Below are positions 38,986 through 50,569 of a stretch of DNA of 64,000 nt, in pieces. Within the stretch, counting starts at the first letter, position 1; each line of letters starts with the position of its first letter. This DNA comes from Rotaria socialis. Lineage: Eukaryota; Rotifera; Eurotatoria; Philodinida; Philodinidae. The stretch spans positions 62,001 to 126,000 of the forward strand of contig CAJNYU010002055.1 of the NCBI GenBank assembly GCA_905331475.1, written 5' to 3'. A program made the position numbers and the translations under genes. The notes under the pieces were generated by a model. The model was not told where the DNA came from. It ran no database searches and saw only the letters and a program-made list of their open reading frames with translations.

Positions 38986-39253
38986 TCAAGTTTTTTTTGT
39001 TGCGGGTTCATTTTCAAGTTCCCATAATGCTATTTTATGTTCTTTTATAGCATCCTATTTAAAATCAGAAAGAAAAAATTATTTTGATAATAACTTTCTG
39101 TATTACTTTGATACACGCTTGATATTTTTTAAAAAGGTTAGTACACATATCAGCTTTGGTATCCCCTTTCAAGTAATTTTCACTAAACCATGAATTGAAA
39201 CATGCATCATATTCGTCTTTTAATATTTGACACGATGGACTAATGCTACTCAT
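38986..39253 (-). CDS. TRIAP1: TRIAP1/Mdm35-like mitochondrial intermembrane-space protein
   Basis: Two exons, 39253-39107 and 39054-38986, are joined in phase 0 across a 52-bp intron and give 71 aa (human TRIAP1 is 76 aa). It has the family's twin CX9C motif: CQILKDEYDAC (Cys8 and Cys18) and CTNLFKKYQAC (Cys37 and Cys47). The conserved CFNSWFSENYLKGD lies between them. Exon 2 encodes DAIKEHKIALWELE, aligned with the family's C-terminal helix. In the family this protein partners PRELI/Ups-type lipid transfer proteins that move phosphatidic acid across the intermembrane space. It is imported by disulfide trapping and needs no cleaved presequence. The gene sits 90 bp upstream of the RS-rich gene, head to tail. 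Confidence 0.93.
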
Positions 39254-40073
39254 CTAAATTATGATGAAAGAAAAGTAAAAAATTAATTTACAACATATTT
39301 ATTTTAGTAATGACATCTAGAACAGAGCAATAAAATATGAAATGAATACTGATGAACTATTAAAAAACAAAATTGGGCATCGCTCTTAATCAATGGACAT
39401 AGTCAAACAAAGATGTCGTTAGAATACGAAAAGGATTATTTTTTTTCTTTGTTGTTCATCAGCTCTTCAACAAAAATATGTTGCGGATTCCTCGATGACT
39501 CAAACTTACTGAGAAGATTCTACTTCGTTTAATGGCCTACTTGATTCATCGTTTTGAAGTGATGGACCGAATGCAATCGATTAAAGATCTTAAAATATTT
39601 TAAGATGTAAGTAATCTACGATAGGATAAGAGACACTTTATGTAAATGAAAACTTTCTATCGACAGATCTTAAAGATTGACATTGTTTGCTAGTGTTACG
39701 TTCGATAATTTTCAAGGCATTATTTTGGTTGCAGAACCACTATGAAAATATATTTATAGTTTATTCTTTACTTCCAGTTTTTATGTAAATATCAATTTTT
39801 ATGATTGGCATCGGCTAATAATTGCAAGAATGAAAGAAATAATTTTTACTCTCTCCGATACTATCACTGACATTTATTGATATAAATGAAATAGTTTCCT
39901 ATTTTGAGTTCATTCTCTTATTGTTTGTTGTCATGGATGAAAACAAAGTGAAGAAAATGAATGTCACCAATTGAATTCTTAATTCATTCAAAAATTTCTT
40001 TTTTATTCGAAAAATTTCTCGTTTATAATGAAGTGTTGAAATTAACTATGTAAAATGTCTTGAGAAAACATTG
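39254..40073. other. intergenic AT-rich DNA
   Basis: No gene is recognisable here. It contains the 5' flank of TRIAP1. Confidence 0.5.
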
Positions 40074-40440
40074 TTAACCTGTTATATACGGCTCATCGCC
40101 TAGAAAATTTCTTAAAGTCTTCATATATTGATTACAAAAATTTTCAAAAAATGTGGCATCAAAACGAAGAAAACTGTATCTATTATTTGAAGTGCTTATA
40201 TTTTCATCAGAAGTTTTCAGTTGGTAATTCATGAATTGTTTTGCATCGTCGTATGTTTCTTCTAAGCATAGTTTAACAGTATCAATAAAAATTTTACAAA
40301 AGGATATACAGAAAAATCAGCATATAAATCGCAAGCAACTTACCAAATTTACAGTAAAATCTTCTTAAAAGAAATGTCTTAGGAATTTTGAGAGTTTTTT
40401 CGTGAAACACGCCATGTATTCCATGAAAAAATGAATAAAA
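40074..40440 (-). CDS. orphan gene fragment, two in-phase exons
   Basis: A putative exon 40440-40344, after an ATAG acceptor, encodes FFHGIHGVFHEKTLKIPKTF and ends at a GTAAGT donor. It joins in phase 1 across an 82-bp intron to 40261-40074. That exon encodes EETYDDAKQFMNYQL, NNRYSFLRFDATFFENFCN and LRNFLGDEPYITG before TAA. Residue composition and paired splice sites argue for real or recently real coding sequence. No start exon was found upstream and no family is recognised. Confidence 0.42.
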
Positions 40441-40989
40441 CTATCGGAACATAAGTTTGTTTATCATGATATTTTGAAAATAGAAATATATGCACTCGAA
40501 AATAAACTACTGACAGCATGCATTTGTAAAAGGTTTCAGTAAGAAAAGTTTTTCTACAGTTCAATCGATCGATGATAATCTTTTTGAATATTATTTGTAA
40601 ATCGATTTATAGAAAATATTAACTACAAGTCTATATAAAATTGTATCATCACAATGCAATAGAATCAATTATGCTGTATGAGAAAATATTGAAATAAAAT
40701 TTTGCTGAATTCTGTGTACTTTAATGATTTTAACTATGATAATTTTAAATTCTCAATGAAACAGTTGTGCAAGATTTTCTCAATAGTAAACAATTTATGT
40801 AATTATATAAATCATCATTTGTTTTGGTATCATTTTCTAGTATATAGGCTAGGACAACAGTCACAAAATACACAACTGAATACATTCATGGAATCATCAA
40901 AAAAAGAACACGCCTTAAAAAACAAACTATCCAATACACATGGGCAAAGAAACACATTTTCTGATTCTTGATTGTGTCAAATGTATGAA

Positions 40990-41889
40990 TTAATTTCTTG
41001 GTGATAATGGACGTAGAATTGAACTACTACGATTTGAAGTATACCATACACGATAAGTTATAAACCAAAAGAATACTGCAATAACACCAGCCATGAATTT
41101 GTCCGGGGTTTTATGAAAATATAAAGCTGTTGATAATAGCATAAATTCCCAAAGAATAGTTAATGCTGCTATTAAAACGTACAGTACTCGGATAATTATA
41201 TCAAATAGTGTCGAATATTGATTAGCTATATTGGATAATGTATCACCAACGTTTTGTTCGACTTTTTTTGCTTCGTCAACCTTTTCAGTACGTTTATCAT
41301 ATAATCTAATTTCCTCGTTCATTATTAAAATTGAATAAAGAAGTAAAAATATATGTCCACTAAGATCAAATCCTTCTTCCCATTCATGATCAGCTTTTTT
41401 ACAAGCTCTTCTTGAAACTCGTTTCATTTTATTATGATTACAGATTCCTGTATACGATTCAATATAGACAAATAAGTTCGTAATTATATACCAAACAACA
41501 GTTGCAATAAGTAAACGAACTAAATGACGTGTTATGATTTCATAATAATTAAAGTTCTTTTTAAGAGTTATTAAAGTTAAAGGCACAAATAGCATCAATA
41601 AACTGAGCATCCATCCCCAACCAAATTTAACAAAATATACGTTAAATATGTTGTTTTTGGATGAAAAATATGAACTTGGTTGTACACCTAATGTTTTCAA
41701 AATTGAACCAACGATGATAATAATGAAAGCAAGAATTATTTTAAATATTACTGGTCCAAATATAATACAACGACTAAAATAATCGACAGGAGGACGAATT
41801 GTATTATATATCTCACATAGCAATGTTGATGAAGACGATGACACATCCGATGGTTTTGCATTATTGGTATGTGATTGGCGATTCGGCAT
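40990..41889 (-). CDS. FITM2: FIT-family protein (fat storage-inducing transmembrane, FITM2-like)
   Basis: Intronless gene, ATG at 41889, 299 aa (human FITM2 is 262 aa). It is a multi-pass ER membrane protein with about six hydrophobic helices. It carries both family histidines of the lipid-phosphatase-like site: GFDLSGHIFLLLYS (His in FD(I/L)SGH) and TALYFHKTPDKF (His in YFH). ESYTGIC and ITYRVWY are further family landmarks. FIT proteins act as acyl-CoA diphosphatases needed for ER homeostasis and lipid-droplet emergence. An insertion in the cytoplasmic loop (YDKRTEKVDEAKKVEQNVGD) lengthens it relative to the human protein. The single-exon structure stands out in a region of intron-rich genes. 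Confidence 0.93.
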   Translation of the reverse strand: MPNRQSHTNNAKPSDVSSSSSTLLCEIYNTIRPPVDYFSRCIIFGPVIFKIILAFIIIIVGSILKTLGVQPSSYFSSKNNIFNVYFVKFGWGWMLSLLMLFVPLTLITLKKNFNYYEIITRHLVRLLIATVVWYIITNLFVYIESYTGICNHNKMKRVSRRACKKADHEWEEGFDLSGHIFLLLYSILIMNEEIRLYDKRTEKVDEAKKVEQNVGDTLSNIANQYSTLFDIIIRVLYVLIAALTILWEFMLLSTALYFHKTPDKFMAGVIAVFFWFITYRVWYTSNRSSSILRPLSPRN

Positions 41890-42770
41890 AGTTATATTTA
41901 TTTTTCTTAACGAAATTTTATAAAAATCTGAAGTATTTTATCATAAAAATCTGTTAAAGATTGAATATTGTGCATTTATCATGTGGTTACTTTAGTTATT
42001 ATTATTTATTAAACTAGTTCTCTAAAGTAAATTATGAATAAAAAAAAAGGAACTAAATGAGATGGATCAATTTTCTTAATTTGATAATTATCTGAAAGTG
42101 AGGTTACTAGAATCTGGTAATGATTTGATATCTAAACTTAAATGATGACCATAGCTGATTCTCTCAGTTCTTTTAATTATAATAAAATTTGAAGAAAGAA
42201 TTTACTGCTCAGGATTACCCCTATCCATAGCACTTAGAATATATTGGTTAGAAACCAGTAGGAAAAATATTTAAACAATAATAGATGTCATTAATTCATC
42301 AACTCACATAGAGTTTTACAGACGATGATTAATATCAGCCCACACTCTCAAGACTACTAGCTTTAATTCTTTTTAATTTTGAATTGTCCCTATAAATAAT
42401 AATAAAACAGTCGCCGATACTCTTCTATTTCTTCTTTTTATAGCTAGTTTCATTAAACAAACATCTATTCGATCGATATTAATCGAATATAATTACAAAA
42501 AAAAACAGCTAAGGAAATTCTCAAAGATTTTTTCTCGAAAAATAGTGCCGACTTTGTTTGAAATTCTCATCATATCATGAAAGCATGAGTAAATGCTAGG
42601 TTAACGAATGAAAAAGATAAATATACAGCAATTCAGTCCATGTTTTACCAACGTTCGCTAGTGTATGGACTACAATATATATATGTGTTCTCTTTTTTAT
42701 TTATTCACTATTGGTTATTATCGAGTTAACTGAATATAATCATAAATATTTATTTTTGATAGAAGTTGAA

Positions 42771-45700
42771 ATGACAACTAATAATTCATCATTCGCAAAT
42801 ACAAATCGATCAGTAGGAAATTTAATGGCACCGAATGGTCAAGCATCAAGTAATTCAAATGAAAATAATAACAATAGTAACAATGAAGAAGACCAATTAA
42901 ATCGTATTAATTTACAAACATTACAAAATCGTGATCCATACATATCAAAAATAGTTGATCAAGCACAACGTGTTTGCGTTTATAAATTTGTTGCTGAAAA
43001 ACGAGAATGGGTATTGAAATACGTATTTAATCGTTATTATTGATGAGATGCGAAGCATAGCATTCATGTACTCTGTCCTGTATTGTTTCCTTTTTCTTCT
43101 TCTTTCTCGAATTGATCATTGCGAATCGTCGTTTTGTGACTCGATAATCTCGATCAGTGAGAGTCAAAGATAAGTCATTGAAGTTAGAGGTTAAAGTGTT
43201 GAGATCGAACTTCTAGTATATTTTTTCAAATCTTGCATGTCACGTTCCGTTCGCTCACAAGTATTGATCCAAAATGCCGAATTTGAAAGGAACTTGTCGT
43301 TACAGAGTTTTGTGATAATTAAGATGAAAATTGGATAAATTATTCAAAAGAAATTTTTCGTTTTCTTAATTCTTGAATGCGCAGTAAGAGAAGTAAATCT
43401 ACGCGATTATGAAAGTAACGTGTAGAATACTGATTTTTATTGGCTTAGGACGTCGATTTAATCGAAGATACAAGTTATGCTTCGCATCGCATTTCATATA
43501 CGAGTAAAACTCGAATACCATCTAGTTTATTTTTATATTCATGTTTTAGGAGCGTAAAGATCTAGAAGGAACTTTATTTGTTTATGAACGGTAAATCAGT
43601 AACCTTTTTTTTTATCACCTATGTTCAACTTTGTATTTATTCAGATTATGCAAACCATATCATGGTTTTGCTATATTGAGTACAGTTTCACGGGAAACAT
43701 TTGTACAAATAATAAAATCATCTATGGAATTCAAACATACACCTGCTTATGAAGCATTTCTTCAATATAAAGTTGATGTTGGAGGTACCAAGTACTGTTT
43801 TCATTTTTTTTTCATTCTATTTGTTTCTATTCGATTAGATATTTATGGAATATGGTTTATTTCAAAAACTGATTGTCCTCGCGTAACAGAATGTTTAAAA
43901 TGGTAAGGTTTTAATTCTTGGAAAAATTCAAACAAAGCTTTTGTTGTCACAATTGAATAGAACTGGTCGAGTCAGTCAGTTAAAATACTGTCCTTCAACT
44001 TGTGTTTTGTGCAAATGAGGGTGAAAAATATCAGAACACCTAGGGAAATTGAAATTCATGTGAAAAAACATCAAATTTTAGGAAAGCCATTATTTATCAG
44101 AAGTTTTCTTTTTGACTTTGTATCATACATAATTGGAATGAACAGCTAGAGCATACTGTTTCCGAGTGGAAAAAAATCATATTATATCTATGTTTTTCAG
44201 TAAGTAGAAATTAAATACGAGAAGAAACAAACATTATATACCGATTTCATTCAAAACAATCTCGTCAAGGATACTAGCCGAAAATCATTATTTTCAACTA
44301 ATACGAGTATCATTCAGTGAGATTTTTCTCATTAATTCTAAATGGCATGCTTATTTCGCTTTAATTGAATTTCTGTTAGTAGAAATTGCATACTACGAAT
44401 CTATGTTTATGGAGTTTTTGCTAACATATCGACAAACATTGAATTCCTCCTGATTAGAGGTGTCAGCCGAAGGGTTGAATGGCGACGGCGGGCAACAATT
44501 TTCAATTTTTGAAGATTTCCAGCGGCTCGTTATTTGAATGAGTAAGGTCTTCAGCGGCGGCTGCTACAAATTCTTAAAATTTTTTTTCACAGCGGCGGCG
44601 TCGACTGATATTTGTAAGTCCTTATGCGACGGCGGCGGCTCAGTTAAAAATTCACTGATGAAAATTAAAAGAAAAATGTTCGATTCGATCGCATATGTAT
44701 TGATGTCAGCGGGGGCAAATAACGCTATTAAATTTTTGATCTCTTGCAGAGGCGCAACGGCTAAACTTGTTTTTTCGCAGCGGCGACTCCCCCAAAATTC
44801 TTAAAATTACCAGTAATTTGGTGGCTGCGGCGGCTCAGCCGTACGGCTGACACCTCTACTCCTGATTACATAGACAGTAAAATAGAGTGCGAAAACCTTT
44901 GGATAGATATCGAGACTAAATGCTGTTCGTATATTTCAAATTTTACAATCTTTTCTAACTATCCCTATCGATCTATGATTTGCTCATGTTGTCAACAGTA
45001 TCGATAAATAATAACAATTTATTAATTTCAAATCAAAACTATTAATTATTAAATTTTAGTTTAACAGAAAAAGCAAAAGAATATGAACAAACAAAGCCAG
45101 CTGAAAATGTTTCTTATTTAACATCACAAAAATCAAATGAAATAATTTCTTTGTTAACCAATGCTCATGATAAATTTGAAGAATCTGTAAATAAAATAGA
45201 AGATGATTCTTTAGTTTTTTTAAATTATTTTCATTACCATATTCTTTTTTTTTAATTTAGAAACGTAAACAACAAGTAAATAACAGTGAATCGTTGACGC
45301 AAATGCCGGCTGTACTTTTACGTTTATTTTCTACTCAAGAAACATCAACTCAATCAACTATTGTCAATGGTGAACGCGGAGAAGAATTAAAAAGAACATT
45401 AAACATTTCAGGAAAATCAGCGTTAAGTGTAACTGAACTTGAAAAGCAATTACTTCAATCACCATCTTCTCAAAATCAAGAGACCACAAAACCCGTTCCC
45501 GTTAATGATACTCTTGAAAAATTTGTATCACTTTCACCAAAAGTAATTCAAATAGTACTTCGTTTTGGATTAAGTAAACCATTCGTTTTGTAATTCAGAG
45601 TCAAAATCGAACTGCATCTCAATCGATCTCACCGCATACAGTATCCAACTTACAACCGACCACTCTTCATTCGAAACCTTTTCATGAAGTAAATTATAAA

Positions 45701-47264
45701 TTAATTAAACAATAGATTATCTATTATTTTATGATTATAGCTTGATTCTATATCAACCAATGCTAATCGTTTAATGACACCGGCAGATTTTAAAACTTTA
45801 CGTTTGCCAAAATCACCAGGTAACTGGCAATTCAATCATATTTGTTCAATTTTTAAATGAAGTGCTTCATTCAGCAATGTTACATAAAGATAGTTTTCTT
45901 TTTCAAAAACTTACAAATCAATTTTCATCACATTTACTCGAAATTAATTTATTAGATAATTAAGATCGAATCCAAAATAGAAAATTTACTTGATTCACTT
46001 AATTGAGTAGGGAATACACTGCCTAACAGTTTCACATCAGTGATTCAGTTAATACAATTGGTTAGTGGTTTCATTCAGTTTCTATAAATAATAGTAAGTA
46101 TGTTGTCAAATATTTATAGCAATGCAGTTTATAGTTTTTAACCAAGAGTAGACTCGTCGAATCGAGGATTTTAGAGTATGGATTCTATTTATTCTTTAGT
46201 GCTTAAATCTTAATTACAACGGTTTGGTTGAAGCACTTTTTTCTCTTGTAAATTGCATTATCTTTTCAAAGAGTTGACATTCACCGTGTCTTTTTCAATT
46301 ATTTCTTTTCGTTAGCGAGCAAAGCATAAATATTTGCCTTCTAATGATCACACTGTACGTAAATCATACTTCAATAGAATAAAGTGTTGTGGGCGAGAAA
46401 AATTTGCAAAGTTTTGACTGGGCTACCAAAACGATATTTTCCTAATAGTTAGGTACTAAATAAATTAGTTAAAATCGATAAAAGTTCATCTTGATTTACT
46501 ATCCTTTCGGAATTAATGTATTGTTTAAAAGGAAGCGATGATATCTTTCTAAAAAAATCATCTTACAGTACTTTAATATCGAATTCTACTCAAAAATAGA
46601 TCTCATGTGCACTGTTATGATCTTGAAATCTTACGTTAAAAAGTGTATTTTATTGAGATGTTAAATATCAACAAGATAATCATTCATCACAAGAAAAATT
46701 AAGAAAACTCAGCGCTGTGACTTTGCGATACCTTTCTAGTAGTAGTTAGGTTAGAGCTAAAACTCGAGATATTCTAATATTCAAAATATTTACCTAAAAT
46801 CAAAACTTCAGGTCGGCTTTTAATAACTTAATTCATTTCTACTATTGAAAAAAATAACTTGATGGAATCCAATTTGAAAAGTAATGTTGATTCACTTTTT
46901 CCCTCGTGGCTTCTTTTTGTTTTAAAAATTTCATTGAAATTGTATTTCCAAGTACATGATTTTGATTAGTCTATAATAATTCTTACTTTTAGTTCATAGT
47001 GCACCAGCTCAAGCTGAATCATCATTTTCAGCATCGTGTTATCAATGGCAGCATCCACAATCTCTGTCTACTAATTCTTTTTCAAAAGATAATCTTCGAA
47101 AACTATTAGTTCATATGCTTCAAGTACGTTTTCTTTTTAATCATTCTACCGAATAAATATTTGATTGCTATTATTTCTTTGTTCAGAACGACGAAGAACT
47201 TGTAACCGGTTTACATGATGCTTATATCGAAAAACAAGCTATTTTGAATCGTATATATTCATAA
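42771..47264 (+). CDS. DCP1: mRNA-decapping enzyme subunit 1 (DCP1)
   Basis: Ten exons join in phase: 42771-43010, 43550-43590, 43645-43784, 43839-43902, 45060-45186, 45261-45542, 45599-45688, 45741-45819, 46994-47124 and 47187-47264, giving 423 aa. An Asn/Ser-rich N-terminal leader precedes the EVH1-type domain: LQNRDPYISKIVDQAQRV, ERKDLEGTLFVYERLCKPYH, GDIYGIWFISKTDCPRVTE. The linker contains ALSVTELEKQLLQSP and the conserved RLMTPADFK. The C-terminal trimerisation helix is KDNLRKLLVHMLQNDEELV. DCP1 activates the cap hydrolase DCP2 in P-bodies. Long introns 1, 4 and 8 contrast with ~50-70 bp for the rest. Intron 4 carries a MITE and intron 1 an inverted repeat. Confidence 0.95.
43047..43488. 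repeat. inverted repeat framing DCP1 intron 1
   Basis: GATGCGAAGCATA at 43047-43059 is exactly inverted as TATGCTTCGCATC at 43476-43488. The enclosed ~415 bp is somewhat less AT-rich than other introns. No target duplication is clear. It may be an old transposon or a structure-forming intron. Confidence 0.45.
44455..44858. mobile_element. hAT-type MITE in DCP1 intron 4
   Basis: A 404-bp element with 15-bp perfect inverted ends TAGAGGTGTCAGCCG (44455-44469) and CGGCTGACACCTCTA (44844-44858). It is flanked by a perfect 8-bp target duplication CTCCTGAT (44447-44454 and 44859-44866). The 8-bp duplication and TAGAG start fit the hAT superfamily. The interior is unusually GC-rich, with repeated CAGCGGCGGC/GGCGGCGGC units. 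It contains no transposase, so it is non-autonomous. It lies in the ~1.16-kb intron 43903-45059. Confidence 0.9.
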
Positions 47265-49650
47265 GTTTTATTCTAACATTTTGTGGTCTAGTCGCTAATT
47301 ATTACCTGAACTAAGATGGATGTATTATGGAGTCAAGATTTAACAGCATTTCCATAAGCTATTGATGGTGTTTTTTTTTCTAAACTGATCGAACCTTTGT
47401 TTTGTTTCTATTCCACATGATATACAGAAGAAGAAAAAAATTGTTTCTTGTATGTAGTTTTCTTATGTCTCTTTCATATAAAAAAGTGATCGTTCCGTTT
47501 TTTGATCTCTTTTTTCTTGTTAAAATAAAAAAATGAAATTCATTACAATATGACACCTGCACACCTCGTGTTGTAAAAAGGTCAGCCTGATCAATATTTT
47601 GATGAGGGATCGAATTCAAATAATTTACACTGAACGCTTCACTGCATGCATTTTTCGATCAAAAGACATTGATTTATGTAACTTTTATTTGGTATTGTCG
47701 TCTTAAATGTTTACTATTAACGATTGGCAGATAAAAACAAATCAAATATATCTTTGGATATCTCAACGAAACAAATATATATGTGTAAATCGACATCACA
47801 ATAAAATATTTAGCGGTACTATTAGCGTGTAAGTAATTTTTCCTTTTCATATATTCATATATTCATTGTAGTTTATCTAATCGAGTTAAAGCAAGCAATT
47901 TCTATGAACGAAACAAAACGATTTAAATTTCCTTGTCATAGACATATCATATACACTTTGGTACCGATATATTTTTAATCACTCGGATCTTTATGTTTTT
48001 CTCACAGAAAATGATTCAAAAGAAACCATAGGTAAATACAGGACTAAGAATCCAATTCGCTCCGATGCAAAATACAACGGAAAGCCATTTTAGTAATGCA
48101 GAAAATTAGAACTATGAATAAACAAAACATTGTAGTATACACACTGTACGGAATAAAAATAGACAACATGTTTGAGACATAGAAGAAATGGTATTCGTCG
48201 AGAGAGTGCTCGTAGATTATAAAGAAGTCAATAATTGCTTTTAATAGTTCAATACACTCTTAAATAATCAGAATAATCTATATCACTAAAAGCAATGACG
48301 TCAAAGAAATCGAAAAACCATCATTTTCCTCTTACGTTAGTCTAAGTATAGTCGAATCGAAGTAGGCAAAAACAAGTAACATCGTTCTACTGGTAATTGT
48401 ATCACAGGAAACATCCATGCAAGGAAATAAATAAATAAGTAGAGTAGCGTATGAATCTAATAAAGTAGATGGTGGAGAGTGCTGGAAACTAAAGCTATAA
48501 AAATAAAAAATTGATGAATATTCGTTCGCTCACTTGAAAATAAATCGTATTCTTTATGAAGAATTGATAACTCTTGTTGACAGTTGTAAATCGAAAACGA
48601 TCTACATTAAACAGCAGCAAAAAGTGTAAGAATCATTAAATATCCACATCCATTTAGGCTAATTTATACATGATGAAATGATTACGCATAGGGTAATGGA
48701 TTCTTTCTAAGAAATGATAACACTAATTAACGCAATCGTTTTATTTATTTTAGCATTAAGATAGGTCTTAATACGTTAGTACGGATATATTTTCTCGGTC
48801 AGTCAATTATTCCTTGGATGAAAGGCATTTTTCAATAGATTTGAATAGTAGTGGGAAGTATTTAAAGAAATTAAGCTGTGAAAATAAATGTAGTTAGATA
48901 AAATGAACGATTAGTTTCTATCCCGAATAAGTTCGAAGCTTTTGCAATGTGATTGCTTTCTTTTCTTATGTCTATAATCACAACGATCATTTTCTTTGCT
49001 TTTTAGGATAAAACTTTGTGCCTTTACAATGCATATCTGCTGTCCATTTTTTACTATTACTACTTGCCCAAGCATTATGACAATCAGTGGCATTCTCATA
49101 ATTTGTCTAACTTCACCGGCCAGGCCAGATTTGTTTTGGTTCTCTCAAAATTTCAGCTAAGCTTTTACTCTAGAGTAGGAACATTTTCATAGATGAAGCA
49201 ACTGTTTCGTACCGATAATTTATTTATTGGTAAATGTGCTCATTAAAGATGATAAGAAAGTGTCTAGCAGCAGGCATTAAATAGAAAAACATTGATTTGA
49301 AATTTTTTGCCGTCTATATAAAATATAAACTCATAGTTCAGCAGCCATGTGAAGCTTTACGAGTAGGTGTTAGTATCGTTTTGAGAAATCACGAAAGCCT
49401 CTATATATCTATGTGCATCTTTTCTTAAATTTCAATGATCATCAGTATTTGTATTTTTCGTTATAGAAAAAAAATGTTCACACCAACAGTAGACACTACT
49501 AAGTTCATCTTTAAGTTTCTAACTTCTAACTAAAATTTTGAAACACCTAACGTTCAGAACCAGCTATTATACCATTAATTTAGAGATCGATATTTCATTG
49601 ATTTTTACCCAACTCTTTGCATCGAAAATGCCAGAGTCAGCGGGCCTTCA
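47265..49650. other. intergenic DNA with one exon-like scrap
   Basis: Mostly featureless AT-rich DNA. On the minus strand, 49092-48979 follows a TTAG acceptor and encodes NYENATDCHNAWASSNSKKW plus MHCKGTKFYPKK before a stop. This looks like a cysteine-containing exon but cannot be placed in a gene. Confidence 0.3.
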
Positions 49651-50252
49651 CAAGAATGGTTAACAAATCCATCGGTTATACCTCTCAACTAAAATCTATT
49701 GCTGTCGGTGATTTTAATGATGATAATTATCCGGATATTGTTGTGGCCAACTAGGATAGCGATAGTGTAGGAATACTTCTTGGATATGGCGACGGAAATT
49801 TCAAAAATCCAATGATGTACTCGACTGGACTTGATTCTCGTCCCTACTCCATTGTCGTTGATGACGTAAGTAGAGATGATCGATCAGACATTGTTGTCAC
49901 TAATTCAAATACGCATAATATTGATGTACCTCTTGGATATGGGAAAGGAAGCTTTTCAATAGGAACACTCTACTCAACTGGAGAAAGCTCTTTTCCTTAC
50001 TCAGTAACGATACATGATTTGAATAAGGACAATCAAGCAGACGTCATAGTCACAAACTCAGAAACCAATAATGTCTTTGCATTTTATGGATATGGCAATG
50101 GAACATTTGCAGAGCCATTATCTTATTTTATGGGCTATGAATCTCATCCATCATCAGTCGTAATTAGTGATTTCGACGAAAATGGTTGGATTGATATTGC
50201 TGCTGCAAATTACGGTACTGACAATGTTGAAATTCTTTTTCAAACCTGTTAA
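49650..50252 (+). pseudogene. FG-GAP/VCBS-repeat protein fragment with premature stop
   Basis: The frame encodes four ~50-residue repeats of FG-GAP/VCBS (integrin-alpha-like beta-propeller) type. Ca2+-loop-like segments are VGDFNDDNYPDIVVAN, VDDVSRDDRSDIVVTN, IHDLNKDNQADVIVTN and ISDFDENGWIDIAAAN. They alternate with GYGDGNF, GYGKGSF and GYGNGTF. An in-frame TAG at 49752-49754 interrupts repeat 1, and no signal peptide or upstream exons are found. It ends at TAA near 50252 after FQTC. Such repeats occur in large secreted or cell-surface proteins. Here the fragment is too short and broken to work. A truncated LINE lies directly downstream. Confidence 0.75.
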
Positions 50253-50569
50253 GGCAAACTTTGTAACATAAACAGTTCCTTTATATAGTTTTGTTACTTT
50301 TCAATTTTTACGTGGAACATATTCTAAATATAGACGATTAAATCAATAAAATCAATCAAATACACATACGTGATGATTGTTGTGTTAAATGATCAGCTAG
50401 TAAATAAATTCAGAGATCGAACATGCCTGAAAAGCCCAGATGGGAGCGGTTTCGGTTTCATCTCTGTATTGCGAAATCTAGTTAAGCAAAGATAAATGTC
50501 TTCAAATATGGACAGGAAATATCTCATCAATAACGCGTACTCCTTCGTTTCAAAATTTTGTACCTACTC

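Noticed and set aside
44538..44804. 88-codon frame inside the DCP1 intron
   Set aside because: It is produced by GGC-type repeats of the MITE and has no gene structure.
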